In this document: piece after piece, positions 1-7,971 of the stretch
Position numbering within the stretch: position 1 is the first letter of the stretch
Layout: every line of letters begins with the position of its first letter
Assembly: GCA_039184055.1 (NCBI GenBank)
Contig: JBCDBH010000205.1
Location: forward strand, 1 to 10,582
Origin: JBCDBH01 sp039184055
GTDB lineage: Bacteria; Acidobacteriota; Thermoanaerobaculia; Multivoradales; J023
DNA: 10,582 bases
Direction of reading: 5' to 3'
Notes under the pieces: model-generated
What the model saw: the letters and a program-made list of their open reading frames with translations, nothing else
Told to the model about the DNA's origin: nothing
Databases searched by the model: none
Translations under genes and position numbers: made by a program

Positions 1-70
1 CGCTCCATCCGACTTTCGGCCTTAGCACCATTACGCTGCAAGATCTGATCAGTGACGCCACGATGGAAGG

Positions 71-457
71 CTATCGATTGAACCGGTTGAGGACCTCGTC
101 GGTGTCCATACCGCGCTTGAGTACTTTGATTGCGACTCGCTTTTCGAAAGCGTCGTCGGCGCGGGTGGCGAGGTACACTCTGCCGGTGCCACCGCTTCCC
201 AAGGTCTTTTGCAGCTTATAGGCACCGACACGGGATCCGGGTGTAAAGCGGCCACCGAGCTCGGTCACTGGTACTTCGATGAATCGATGTGCCTCGCCGA
301 GCGAGCTGAGCAGCGACTCGACCTCGGCGCGCAGCCAGGCCTCCTGAGCCATCTCGTCGAGACAGCGTGATCGCTCCTCGGGTGGTCGTGCCAGTACCGC
401 GTCGAAAACCTCTTGGACGCGATGCCAATGCTCGGGGCTCATGTCGGTAGCAGCCAT
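71..457 (-). pseudogene. Truncated Hanks-type Ser/Thr protein kinase, N-terminal fragment
   Basis: The 128-residue product begins with the short helical leader typical of kinases paired with TIGR02999 sigma factors (SPEHWHRVQEVFDAVL, residues 7-22, then PPEER and a RAEVESLL segment). The kinase N-lobe follows: a glycine-rich loop LGSGGTGRVYLA (86-97), in which the usual GGMG methionine is threonine, and VAIKVLKRGMDTDE (108-121) with the ATP-binding lysine K111. The frame hits TAG at 71-73, just after DEVLNRF, where family members normally continue with an ERQILA-type helix and about 200 more kinase residues. The HRD, DFG and all C-lobe elements are absent. None of the three minus-strand frames in 1-70 resumes kinase sequence, so this looks like a rearrangement breakpoint near 71-90 rather than a simple frameshift. 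An AAAGGAAG ribosome-binding site at 468-475 supports the start at 457. The fragment should be catalytically dead. It is probably the former partner of the sigma factor at 7984-8553 (inference). Confidence 0.85.
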
Positions 458-580
458 CGTCGACTATCTTCCTTTAGCCTCTCCTACTCTATTCGGGAAA
501 TCTCTATATGCGGAGTGTGAGCACAAATCCCATCGGTTTACGCCTTTTAAGCAGGGCCAATCGTGGTCAACCCTCAAAAA

Positions 581-585
581 GGAGA
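581..585 (+). promoter_or_regulatory. Ribosome-binding site that sets the start of the 593 gene
   Basis: GGAGA lies 7 nt before ATG 593. It favours that ATG over the in-frame GTG at 563, which has no Shine-Dalgarno sequence and would put ten polar residues ahead of the signal peptide. Confidence 0.8.
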
Positions 586-592
586 CGCCTCG

Positions 593-2215
593 ATGCTTCG
601 AACGCTACGACTCGTTCACCTCACGCCCATTCTGTTCCTGATACTGCCCTGCGTGCTCCACGCGATCGACGTCGAACAGACGATCATCGTGCCGCCCGGG
701 ACGCAAACGATGGAAATCGTCCTGTCGGATCACGACCAAGCCGACATTGTCGACGTCTTCCAGCCACAGCACGGTGATCTGCAACCGCTCCAGGATGCGA
801 TCCTGACCTATACACCCGGTTCCAGCTTCTGGTGGATTCGTGCCGATTTTGCCGTTGTGCAATGGACCTTGGAGACCGGCCAATCCGAGACGCGTCGACT
901 GCGTTTCGTGGCTGGCGACACCGCCTACGATGCCGCCGTGGTCTCCGACGATCCTGCGATGTCGGGCTCATGGCCGGGCTGGTCGATCGTCGATCCGGAT
1001 GGACACCTGTCGACGCTGCCGGGAATCCTGACGCCACTTCGACATCTGATCCCAGGTGATCAGGTCGGGGTCACACCCGAGCTTCAAGCCGCGCTTCCCG
1101 ACGACGAAGAACAACATCAAAGCGGCCAGAACACCACCACGAGCACCACCACCGTCGATGTCGAAATTCGGGACATCCCGAAGAGCGAGGATCCACCGCA
1201 GCCGACTCGGGAGTTTCTGGTCATCGTAGAAGAAGGTGTCGAGATCGTGTCGGCTCGGGTGGAATGGTCTGCCGCTGACGAAGCCTGGCAGATCAGCCTG
1301 GCGAGCGGTGCCAAGGTCTCGGTAAGCTACCCTCTCGAAAACGGCATTCATCGTGTCGTGGTCACACGTTGGACCAACCATCGGTCCGACGATAGCGGCA
1401 CCGATTTGCGGGTCGAAGATACCCTCGTCGCCAGCCTGTCGACGCCGCCACACGTCGATTTGGCCACCGAGACGCACATTCTGACGATGGCCAGCCTGGT
1501 GGCGTCTTCGACCGAGGTCACCTTCGAGCTGCCCACCGCTGCGCTCAGCGACAGTCTGGTCGACTCCACCGCACGGTCGGTTTACGACGGTTTCGATTCG
1601 AGTGCGGTTTCGAGCTCATGGGCGGTATATCGACCGGTCGTGCAGACGGTGACAACACAGCGGCTGAGCTGGCCTGGGTATCAGCTCGACTTCGATCTAG
1701 GCGCCCTACCAGCGACCGGTTCGAGCTTTCTCGAGATTCCGATCACCGGCTTCTCGCCGACGCGCTACCAGGTTCCGGGGCCGGATGGCTACGGGGTGCG
1801 TTTCTGGGTCGACCCGAGCCACGTGTCGATTCCGGCGCAGCACCCCTTCTCGCTGGTCGCTGGCTGTCAGTCCACCGGCGGCTGTGGGGCGTTTCGCGTG
1901 TGGCTCGATCACGATGGGACAAGCTTGCGGATCGGCCTGAACGCAAGACATGACGACGGGTCGATCAGCCTGATGTATGCGCCGGTGACGGCGACGCCTC
2001 ACGTTGTCGAAGTCCGGCTCCAACCGGCCTGGGCGGCCGATGTCGAGAACGGCTGGGCGGAACTGTGGATCGATGGTGTGTTGATCGGCAGGACGACGGG
2101 TATCGACAATCACACACGTGACGTCGCCATGGTGCGGATCGGTGTCATCGAAGATCCCGACACCAGCACCGGTACGTTGAGCTACGACGAAATCGAGGTT
2201 TGGTCGTTCGACTGA
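593..2215 (+). CDS. Secreted protein with N-terminal Ig/cadherin-like stretch and C-terminal LamG-like (concanavalin A-type) domain
   Basis: The product has 540 residues. Residues 1-24 form a Sec signal peptide (MLRTLR, a hydrophobic core, cleavage after LHA). Residues about 58-92 (QHGDL...LTYTPGSSFWW...FAVVQWTL) resemble a worn tandem Ig/cadherin-like repeat of the Big_9 type, in which HGxL and YTP precede a final FxY strand. A polar Thr-rich linker lies near 175-190 (NTTTSTTTVDVEI), and a beta-rich middle region about 205-285 was not recognised. From YDGFDSS (330) to the end the pattern fits a LamG/jelly-roll fold: an opening DGFDSS...W, a late strand WAELWIDGVLIGR (488-500), and the closing YDEIEVWSFD. 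This fold usually binds carbohydrate or protein ligands outside the cell. The only mature cysteines are C425 and C431, which could form a disulfide. The gene is first in a same-strand set with the RHS-like gene but is separated from it by a terminator. The domain calls come from pattern reading; the exact role is unknown. Confidence 0.8.
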   Translation: MLRTLRLVHLTPILFLILPCVLHAIDVEQTIIVPPGTQTMEIVLSDHDQADIVDVFQPQHGDLQPLQDAILTYTPGSSFWWIRADFAVVQWTLETGQSETRRLRFVAGDTAYDAAVVSDDPAMSGSWPGWSIVDPDGHLSTLPGILTPLRHLIPGDQVGVTPELQAALPDDEEQHQSGQNTTTSTTTVDVEIRDIPKSEDPPQPTREFLVIVEEGVEIVSARVEWSAADEAWQISLASGAKVSVSYPLENGIHRVVVTRWTNHRSDDSGTDLRVEDTLVASLSTPPHVDLATETHILTMASLVASSTEVTFELPTAALSDSLVDSTARSVYDGFDSSAVSSSWAVYRPVVQTVTTQRLSWPGYQLDFDLGALPATGSSFLEIPITGFSPTRYQVPGPDGYGVRFWVDPSHVSIPAQHPFSLVAGCQSTGGCGAFRVWLDHDGTSLRIGLNARHDDGSISLMYAPVTATPHVVEVRLQPAWAADVENGWAELWIDGVLIGRTTGIDNHTRDVAMVRIGVIEDPDTSTGTLSYDEIEVWSFD

Positions 2216-2234
2216 GCGTGTCGAAACGTCATGT

Positions 2235-2251
2235 GTGAGCCTCGTGCTCAC
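2235..2251 (+). repeat. Small inverted repeat after the 540-aa gene
   Basis: GTGAGC (2235-2240) and GCTCAC (2246-2251) form a perfect 6-bp stem with a 5-nt loop, just ahead of the main terminator. It may simply add structure to the transcript end. Confidence 0.4.
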
Positions 2252-2259
2252 TACGCATT

Positions 2260-2291
2260 ATGCCCGGCGGCGACGTCGGGCATTTTATTTT
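2260..2291 (+). terminator. Rho-independent terminator of the 540-aa gene
   Basis: ATGCCCGGCG (2260-2269) pairs with CGTCGGGCAT (2274-2283), a 10-bp stem with one G-U pair, around a GCGA (GNRA-class) tetraloop at 2270-2273. It is followed by a T-rich tail, TTTTATTTT (2283-2291). The terminator lies 44 bp after the stop codon and should largely separate transcription of the first gene from the RHS-like gene. Confidence 0.88.
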
Positions 2292-2375
2292 GAGCACGTT
2301 CGGCTGACTTTTACGCCTAAGTAAGGAAGGGAAACTGGAGCTCCGTTCGACCTTCATTCGTTCTTCTTTCGCAGG

Positions 2376-2404
2376 TCGAGCCCAACCCGTCGAGGTTGGC
2401 TCGA
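2376..2404 (+). repeat. Stem-loop 1 in the leader of the RHS-like gene
   Basis: TCGAGCCCAACC (2376-2387) and GGTTGGCTCGA (2394-2404) pair over 11 bp with one bulged C, closing a 6-nt loop. No T-run follows, so it does not look like a simple terminator. It lies 51 nt before the ATG at 2456 and could be a leader-RNA structure or a protein-binding inverted repeat. Confidence 0.6.
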
Positions 2405-2415
2405 TGCAAGTGGCT

Positions 2416-2430
2416 GGTCTCGCTGAGACC
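2416..2430 (+). repeat. Stem-loop 2 in the leader of the RHS-like gene
   Basis: GGTCTC (2416-2421) and GAGACC (2425-2430) are perfect arms around a GCT loop. The hairpin sits 13 nt before the ribosome-binding site at 2444-2449, so it could affect access to that site (inference). Confidence 0.5.
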
Positions 2431-2443
2431 TCGCTACACCAAT

Positions 2444-2449
2444 GAGGAG
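2444..2449 (+). promoter_or_regulatory. Ribosome-binding site that sets the start of the RHS-like gene
   Basis: GAGGAG lies 6 nt before ATG 2456. It selects that codon over the in-frame TTG at 2396, which falls inside the leader hairpin and would bury the signal peptide. Confidence 0.82.
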
Positions 2450-2455
2450 TCTACG

Positions 2456-5400
2456 ATGAAGAGAGTGACGGTTTTTCTATCCACTTCCCACCGACTCGCT
2501 TGGGTTGCCCTCCTGCTCGTCGCGCTGATGAGCACACCGCCCGCGTGGTCGGCGTCCTTCGCAGAGATCGTCGCCGAGCGGAATCTTCGTTCCCACGGCT
2601 CGAGCACCGAAACGTTCCCCAGCGGTGGCGATCGCATCAACCGTTTCAATGGCGCACTAGCCTACACGGTGCCGCTCGGTAGCCCTGTACCGATCGGGGG
2701 ACGGGTGAGCTTCATGCCACGTCTCGAGTACGCCTCGAATCTGTGGCGTTTCTCGACGACCGGTGCGCAGGTGTCGGCGACGCTCGACGAGCGTTTCGAT
2801 GCCGGTGCCGGTTGGAGCCTGTCGTTCGGTGAGCTGATCGCTCCCGGGACGACTCTCAACCCGGGTCCGTTGTGGGTCTTCCGTTCGCCGAATGGTGTGG
2901 TGTCACGGTTCTACCAGACCCTTCACGATGGCGACGCAGTGGTCTTTCACACTTTCTATACCCGGGACGGATCGCTATTGCGGCTTACCGTCGACGGTAC
3001 CGAGGCGGTGATCGCGTCGCTAAACGGCGTCGAGAAGGTCTTCGCCCAGCAACCTTCGGGTGACTGGCGATTCACCACGCAACGCGACATCTTCGGCAAC
3101 CACTTCCAGGTCACCTATTCGGCTTCGGAGCGGCTGATCACTGACAGTCACGGTCGTTCACATCGCATCGTGATGCAGGCCGATCCGGCCGGTTCGCCTT
3201 CCCAGGTGATCGATCGAGTCGAGCTGGCCGCGTTTGATGGCACGGTCGCGACCTATGACCTCGACTACAGTGTCGTCACAATCGCCTTGCCGCCCCAGGA
3301 CAACGATCCATCGACACCCGTCGACCGCGACGTGGCGGTCCTGACGTCGATGACCGATCCGGTCGGTCAGGTGACCTCGTTCACCTACCATCCGCTCAGT
3401 GCCGGCTCGGCGTCGGGTCGACTACAGACGATCGGACTCGCGACCGGCGGGTTTCTCGACTATGTCTGGCAGACGGTCGAGTTACCGAAAGTGCCCGGTG
3501 CCCTCCACGCCGCCGATGTCGTCGGCGTCGCCCAGCGGATCACACGGATCACAAAACCGAAGAAGACGATCACGGGTGTTTGGCAGCTCACCATGTCGCT
3601 CGATCGGGACCGCGACGCGACGACTAGCGACCTGCCACGCGAGGCGACGACCCGGATCGTTTATCCGGACGGTCACGAACGGGAATACTTGTTCTCCGCA
3701 TTCGCCGGTGGACACTACTTCAACGACAACCAGCCACCGGTGAGCTTCTACCTGCGGGACTACGCTTTCCCGTTCTCCAAGCGCAACGCCGTGCCCGGCG
3801 ACACCTTCTTCGAGCACGAGCGGGTCTACGACGCTGGCGGGCAGCTTCTACGAACGACCAAGAAGCAGTATGCCTGGGCTTCTTGCGCGGGCTGTTGGGA
3901 TCGTCATCCGAAACCGAGCGGGGAGCAGGTGATCTATCACGACAGTGGCTCTCTGACCGAAACCCTGTCGTACGGCGCGCCGGACAATCTCGGTCGGTGG
4001 GGCACGATCCACTCCTGGTCGAGCACCGGACAACCGGCGACCCGGGTGACGACGCGTAGCTACGATCACGGCGTCCCAGCGGCCGGAAGCCCATGGGTCG
4101 TGGCGGGTTGGAACACGGAGGTCATTCAGCAGGGAGGCGAGTCCTTACGTGTCGAGCGTTGTGTCGACGCGGCGACCGGGCTAGTGACGCGCAAGCGTAT
4201 TGTGAGCGGCGCGACGCAGGGCGCGAACGACCTGATCCGCACCTACACACACCACGCCAGTGGCGCTCTCTCGGTGACGCGTCACTACGGTGGCGACGTC
4301 CAACCGCTGGCGACGGGGGATCTGTGCACGCTGGTCTTGCCGAGTCAGGAGCAATACGCGCGGTACCAGATGTACCAATACGGCTCGCTAGCGTCGTCAG
4401 GATGGCTCGCCGATGACGGCTCGATTTTTCTCGAGACCTATTCCGCGACGATCGATGTCTCGACCGGTCTGGCCTCGACCGCCGCCGAAGCCGATGGGTT
4501 CACCTGGACCTACGACTACGACACGCTCGGCCGCCGCATCTCCGCTACACCACCCGTCGGTCACGGTGGCCTCGAGCTGACCACGCACCAGCCAGCCACC
4601 GCGACGACCAAGGCTTCGGTGACCGTCGAGGTGTATGGCCCCGACGGCGTGACCGTGATCGAGAAGCGTCGCTCCAAGATCGATCCGCTGGGTCGTGTCG
4701 ATCAGCTCGGCCGCTGGTCGGACGGGGCCTGGCGTCTGTCGACCACGTCGTTCGACATGATGGATCGTACGCAGACGGTGACGACCCCGGACGGTGGCAA
4801 GACGCGGTACCTCGACCACGACGCCTCGGGTCGACCGACGACCGTACGTCCACCCGAAGGCGCCGTGCACGATCGGACCTATGTTTATGGTGGTCGAAGC
4901 GTCAGTGAGACCGTGAAGATCGGCAAGACGTGGGATGCCGTGACCGCGTCCGTGGTCGAGATCGACCGGATGATCACGACCACCACCGACCGGTTCGGCC
5001 AGCGTATCGAGAGACACACCGCCGATGCCGACGGGGAGCATCGCACCGAGACCTATACCCACGGTCTCGATGGCGAGGTCCGCGCCCGGGTCGTCACCGA
5101 CGGCGTGGTGACCGACACCTTGACCACGCCGGATCTCACCGACAACCGAGGTTTCCAGGTGCAGACCTCCGATGGCACACCGATCGGTGACTACGATGCG
5201 CTCGGGAATCGTCACGTGGTCGACTTCGGCGAGGGGCCGGTGGCGCAGATCTTCGACCGCGCCGGTCGCCTGGTCGAGCAGCGTGAAGGCACCGCCACCG
5301 GACCGCTGTGGAGCCGCAGTGTTTATGCCGCCGCCAGCGGCGGCAACGACTTCAAAGGTGGCAAGCTGGTTTCGAGCCAACGGGTCAATCGCAACGTGCC

Positions 5401-6466
5401 CCATCTCATCGGCACGAGTGAAGTGTGGGTCGAGGAGGCCTACGCCTACACGGGTGATGGCGGTAGCGTCGCTTCGCGCACCACGACGGTGAGCGCGGGG
5501 AGTCAGACGATCTTCTCGTTTGTCACGACCCAGGGTCTCGACGTCACCGGTCAAATCGCCAGCGTGACGTTTCCGGACTGCGATCCGAGCGTCAACGACA
5601 TCTTCACGATCTGCGACCCGCGCTATACCCGCGTGATGGTCAGCGAGCGTGATCATGGTGATCTGGTGCGTTTCTACGGCATCGTCGACGGCACGAACGA
5701 GCCCTGGATCGATGGTGTCGTACGTGACGCTTCCGGTCGCATCGTCGAGACGACACTCGGTAACGGTATCGTCGAGACGCGTACGCCGCACGTCAGCGGG
5801 CATGGCCTCGGTCGACTGGTGCTGAGCCATCCGGGGAGCGGGGCGTTCTACGACAGTGACGACGCCGAATACGACGGGTTGGGCAAGCTTGTCGCGCTCG
5901 GCGCACAGCGTTATGTATCGGAGCATGCCTACAGTCTGGCGATCCAACCGATACCCAACGCGGGCTCGAGCACGCCACCGTCGACCACCGTGCCGCATGA
6001 TCCGCTCGGTCAGCCGACGCGACGGGAATACCGGGTCCCAGCCCGTTGGAACCTGACCTCTGGTCAGCAAGAGCAGGTCACGGAGATCCTCGTCTACGGT
6101 CCGGGAAACCGGCTGGTCTGGCGTCGTGTGTTCAACGACTACCAGGTCTCGACGTACCGCAATTCGATCGACCGGTGGTATCTCACCGATCCGTCGGGTC
6201 GCACGGTACGCGAGGCGTCCTCACTCACCTACTACGCCGGCGTCGCCCCCCAGTGGTCGAACGCGCAGGTCGACGGCGTGTGGTTCTACGGCGCTGGGAA
6301 TCGAAGCGAGGACGGCATCTTTCTCGGTGGTCGCCTGATCGGTCGGACCGACGATCTGCCCAATTCGCCCGCCCGCACGTTCCTGCATCGCGACTTCTTC
6401 GCCCGGTACTTCGCCACCTCGTCGGCTGACGGCGTGATCGAAGCCAACGCAGCGCCTCTCTTCTGA
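2456..6466 (+). CDS. Secreted RHS/YD-repeat protein, SpvB-like N-terminus, no toxin domain
   Basis: The product has 1336 residues. Residues 1-32 are a Sec signal peptide (cleavage likely AWS|ASF). Residues 66-77 (GALAYTVPLGSP), the following PxLEY stretch and GAGWSLS (117-123) match the start of SpvB/RHS shells, where a plug strand precedes the YD repeats. Degenerate YD repeats run through the rest, for example YDYDTLGRR (686-694), DPLGRVDQLGR (from 743), HDASGRPTTVRPPEG (from 788), and later DRAGRL, DASGRI, DPLGQP and DPSGRT. A CAGC cysteine pair sits at 477-480. RHS proteins normally form a hollow beta cage around a C-terminal toxin released by self-cleavage. Here the chain ends shortly after FLHRDFF (1309-1315), which sits where full RHS proteins have HxDHLGS-type residues. 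The core end motif with its DPxGL cleavage site and any toxin are missing. The role could be adhesive, structural or a shell acting with the next gene (inference). It is 26 bp from the next gene. Confidence 0.85.
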   Translation: MKRVTVFLSTSHRLAWVALLLVALMSTPPAWSASFAEIVAERNLRSHGSSTETFPSGGDRINRFNGALAYTVPLGSPVPIGGRVSFMPRLEYASNLWRFSTTGAQVSATLDERFDAGAGWSLSFGELIAPGTTLNPGPLWVFRSPNGVVSRFYQTLHDGDAVVFHTFYTRDGSLLRLTVDGTEAVIASLNGVEKVFAQQPSGDWRFTTQRDIFGNHFQVTYSASERLITDSHGRSHRIVMQADPAGSPSQVIDRVELAAFDGTVATYDLDYSVVTIALPPQDNDPSTPVDRDVAVLTSMTDPVGQVTSFTYHPLSAGSASGRLQTIGLATGGFLDYVWQTVELPKVPGALHAADVVGVAQRITRITKPKKTITGVWQLTMSLDRDRDATTSDLPREATTRIVYPDGHEREYLFSAFAGGHYFNDNQPPVSFYLRDYAFPFSKRNAVPGDTFFEHERVYDAGGQLLRTTKKQYAWASCAGCWDRHPKPSGEQVIYHDSGSLTETLSYGAPDNLGRWGTIHSWSSTGQPATRVTTRSYDHGVPAAGSPWVVAGWNTEVIQQGGESLRVERCVDAATGLVTRKRIVSGATQGANDLIRTYTHHASGALSVTRHYGGDVQPLATGDLCTLVLPSQEQYARYQMYQYGSLASSGWLADDGSIFLETYSATIDVSTGLASTAAEADGFTWTYDYDTLGRRISATPPVGHGGLELTTHQPATATTKASVTVEVYGPDGVTVIEKRRSKIDPLGRVDQLGRWSDGAWRLSTTSFDMMDRTQTVTTPDGGKTRYLDHDASGRPTTVRPPEGAVHDRTYVYGGRSVSETVKIGKTWDAVTASVVEIDRMITTTTDRFGQRIERHTADADGEHRTETYTHGLDGEVRARVVTDGVVTDTLTTPDLTDNRGFQVQTSDGTPIGDYDALGNRHVVDFGEGPVAQIFDRAGRLVEQREGTATGPLWSRSVYAAASGGNDFKGGKLVSSQRVNRNVPHLIGTSEVWVEEAYAYTGDGGSVASRTTTVSAGSQTIFSFVTTQGLDVTGQIASVTFPDCDPSVNDIFTICDPRYTRVMVSERDHGDLVRFYGIVDGTNEPWIDGVVRDASGRIVETTLGNGIVETRTPHVSGHGLGRLVLSHPGSGAFYDSDDAEYDGLGKLVALGAQRYVSEHAYSLAIQPIPNAGSSTPPSTTVPHDPLGQPTRREYRVPARWNLTSGQQEQVTEILVYGPGNRLVWRRVFNDYQVSTYRNSIDRWYLTDPSGRTVREASSLTYYAGVAPQWSNAQVDGVWFYGAGNRSEDGIFLGGRLIGRTDDLPNSPARTFLHRDFFARYFATSSADGVIEANAAPLF

Positions 6467-6492
6467 ACCGGCACAGCACGAAAGGAAAAGAG

Positions 6493-7968
6493 ATGAAAAC
6501 TGAACAACGCTCTTCCGAGCGTCCGCTACCCATCCGTCTCGCGTCGTGCCTGCTCAGCGCGCTCGCCGTTTTATCGCTCGCCTCGATCGTCAACGCGACG
6601 CCGGTGATTTCCGGTGATCCTCACCAGATCGTCACGATCGATCCGGCGGTCGATTGTGTCGGCTGCACCGCTCAAGAGCTCGACGTTCTCGAGCGCGGTG
6701 TCGGCATGATGCTCACCGAGATGTACAACGTCGCCGAAGGGGCGGTGTGTGTCGCCGAAGCCAGCCTGGCGCGCGACCTCGCAGTCGTCACCTTCGAGGC
6801 CTATCGCAGCGGTGCGGTGAGCGAAAACCGCTGGCGTGACAGCGTGCGCTACAAGGGGCGATTTTCGGCGAGGTTGACCCAGCAGACGATCGATACGATG
6901 CTCCTCGCCTACCGCGAGGCACTCGAGGGACATCTCGGCATCGCCATTCCGCCCGGCTCGTTCATGGCGCTACAGACTGACATCTGGGCAAGTGCCCAGT
7001 TGTCGAGGCTCTTTCGTCAAATCGCAGCGGGCTATTGGCAGTCCACCTTTCTACCCGTCCTCGAAGATCCTCGAGGTGGCTTCAACAGGACCGTCGATAC
7101 GCTTCTCGGTCTGCGCTGGAGCGGTCGGCCCATCTACTTCCAGATCCTGATGTACAGCCGGATCGATGCGCATTGGCGCGAGGCCGAGCTCGAGCGCATC
7201 ACCACGCTGCAACCCGACTTTCTCGTCGGTGGCGTCGGTGCGTCGCGTGATCAGCTTCTCGTCGACTACCGTGCGGCGATGGCGGCCGATCCGTGGGAAA
7301 CCATGGCTTGGGGTTGTGGTCTCCAGGCTTCGGAGGGGTTCCGTCGGCATGCGCTGGCGCTTAGTGAGGGGCTGTCCTTCATTGCACTGCCGTCGTTGAC
7401 GAAACAGTGGGTGGATTCCGACGGCAGGACAATCCAAATCCACGATTCCGTGCTCGTCACCGCTGAGATGCCTTCGCTTTACCTGCATAGCGTTCCTGCC
7501 AGCCCAGCCTGGTTCACGAGTCCGAGACCGGTGATGCCGTCGTTCGGTCCGATCGGGCACGGCGGAGGCGGTGGACGCGGGGGTGGAAGTGGTGGTGGAC
7601 ATGGAAATGGTGGTGGCATGGTGCCGCTACCACCAGCACCGACGCCCGATGTCACGGAGCTTCTCCGACCAAGCGCGATCGAGAGCCTTGAATGGCCGGA
7701 AAACCCGGCCGCTTACGGGTGTGATCAGGTAATGGATCCCTTCAACTGCGGTCCGCCGCCCAACTGCTCGTCCATGAACCCACACGTGCCCACCATCGGT
7801 ACACCGTGTGTCTCCCCTCCTGTGACTTGCAACGATCTACTGCTCGCCGCCGGAAGCATAACGGTGGCCGGGAGCGCCTATAACGTGATTCTGGGCAGAG
7901 CCCTTACCATGGGTACCACTGCACTGGCCTGGCTGTGCGCCGAGCTCGGCCCCGGAGGACGCCTGTAG
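6493..7968 (+). CDS. Secreted Cys-rich protein of unknown function with Gly-rich linker
   Basis: I do not recognise this 491-residue family. AAGGA at 6482-6486 sets the ATG at 6493. A Sec signal peptide covers residues 1-35 (cationic start, hydrophobic core 17-33, cleavage VNA|TPV). Residues 55-345 appear to be one mostly helical domain. It opens with CVGC (55-58) and TAQELDVLERGVGMML, and later has a Trp-rich part (RYKGRF, AAGYWQS, LRWSGRP, DAHWRE, WETMAWGCG). Residues 356-375 are a Gly/His linker (GHGGGG...GGG), and a Pro-rich segment follows to about 385. The C-terminal part holds clustered cysteines (410, 419, 425, 439, 446) and ends in a hydrophobic stretch at about 448-482. The mature protein has ten cysteines, an even number that suits disulfides in the periplasm or outside the cell. 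The 26-bp gap to the RHS-like gene suggests co-translation, so it may be that protein's partner or cargo. No catalytic motif was found. Confidence 0.75.
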   Translation: MKTEQRSSERPLPIRLASCLLSALAVLSLASIVNATPVISGDPHQIVTIDPAVDCVGCTAQELDVLERGVGMMLTEMYNVAEGAVCVAEASLARDLAVVTFEAYRSGAVSENRWRDSVRYKGRFSARLTQQTIDTMLLAYREALEGHLGIAIPPGSFMALQTDIWASAQLSRLFRQIAAGYWQSTFLPVLEDPRGGFNRTVDTLLGLRWSGRPIYFQILMYSRIDAHWREAELERITTLQPDFLVGGVGASRDQLLVDYRAAMAADPWETMAWGCGLQASEGFRRHALALSEGLSFIALPSLTKQWVDSDGRTIQIHDSVLVTAEMPSLYLHSVPASPAWFTSPRPVMPSFGPIGHGGGGGRGGGSGGGHGNGGGMVPLPPAPTPDVTELLRPSAIESLEWPENPAAYGCDQVMDPFNCGPPPNCSSMNPHVPTIGTPCVSPPVTCNDLLLAAGSITVAGSAYNVILGRALTMGTTALAWLCAELGPGGRL

Positions 7969-7971
7969 AAA

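Noticed and set aside
1..70. Left edge as the end of a named insertion sequence
   Set aside because: No terminal repeat or target duplication can be shown from 70 bases, and the sequence was not recognised.
505..510. TATATG as a -10 element for the 593 gene
   Set aside because: No reasonable -35 hexamer lies 16-18 bp upstream; a TA-rich match alone is too weak.
516..525. Palindrome TGTGAGCACA and a related GTGCTCAC near 2244 as a shared operator
   Set aside because: The same 8-mer also occurs inside the sigma coding sequence near 8233, so chance recurrence is likely.
563..592. GTG 563 as start of the LamG-like gene
   Set aside because: There is no Shine-Dalgarno site, and it would place polar residues before a normal signal peptide that begins at ATG 593.
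968..2251. Long minus-strand open frames (968-1477 and 1706-2251) opposite the 540-aa gene
   Set aside because: They are Arg/Asp/His-rich shadows with no ribosome-binding site or recognisable domain; the plus-strand frame has a signal peptide and a coherent fold.
2396..2455. TTG 2396 as start of the RHS-like gene
   Set aside because: It sits within the leader stem-loop and has no ribosome-binding site, whereas ATG 2456 has GAGGAG at good spacing and begins a proper signal peptide.
5327..5344. GCCGCCG/CGGCGGC hairpin
   Set aside because: It is inside the RHS-like coding sequence, encodes an Ala/Gly run, and is explained by GC-rich codons.
4397..6070. A 557-codon open frame on the minus strand
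   Set aside because: It lies wholly inside the RHS-like gene, is rich in Arg, His and Val in a low-complexity way, matches no family, and is the expected antisense shadow of GC-rich coding sequence.
7551..7620. Gly-rich coding repeat as a tandem DNA repeat or phase-variable tract
   Set aside because: The codons vary and no unit repeats exactly; it is an ordinary flexible protein linker.
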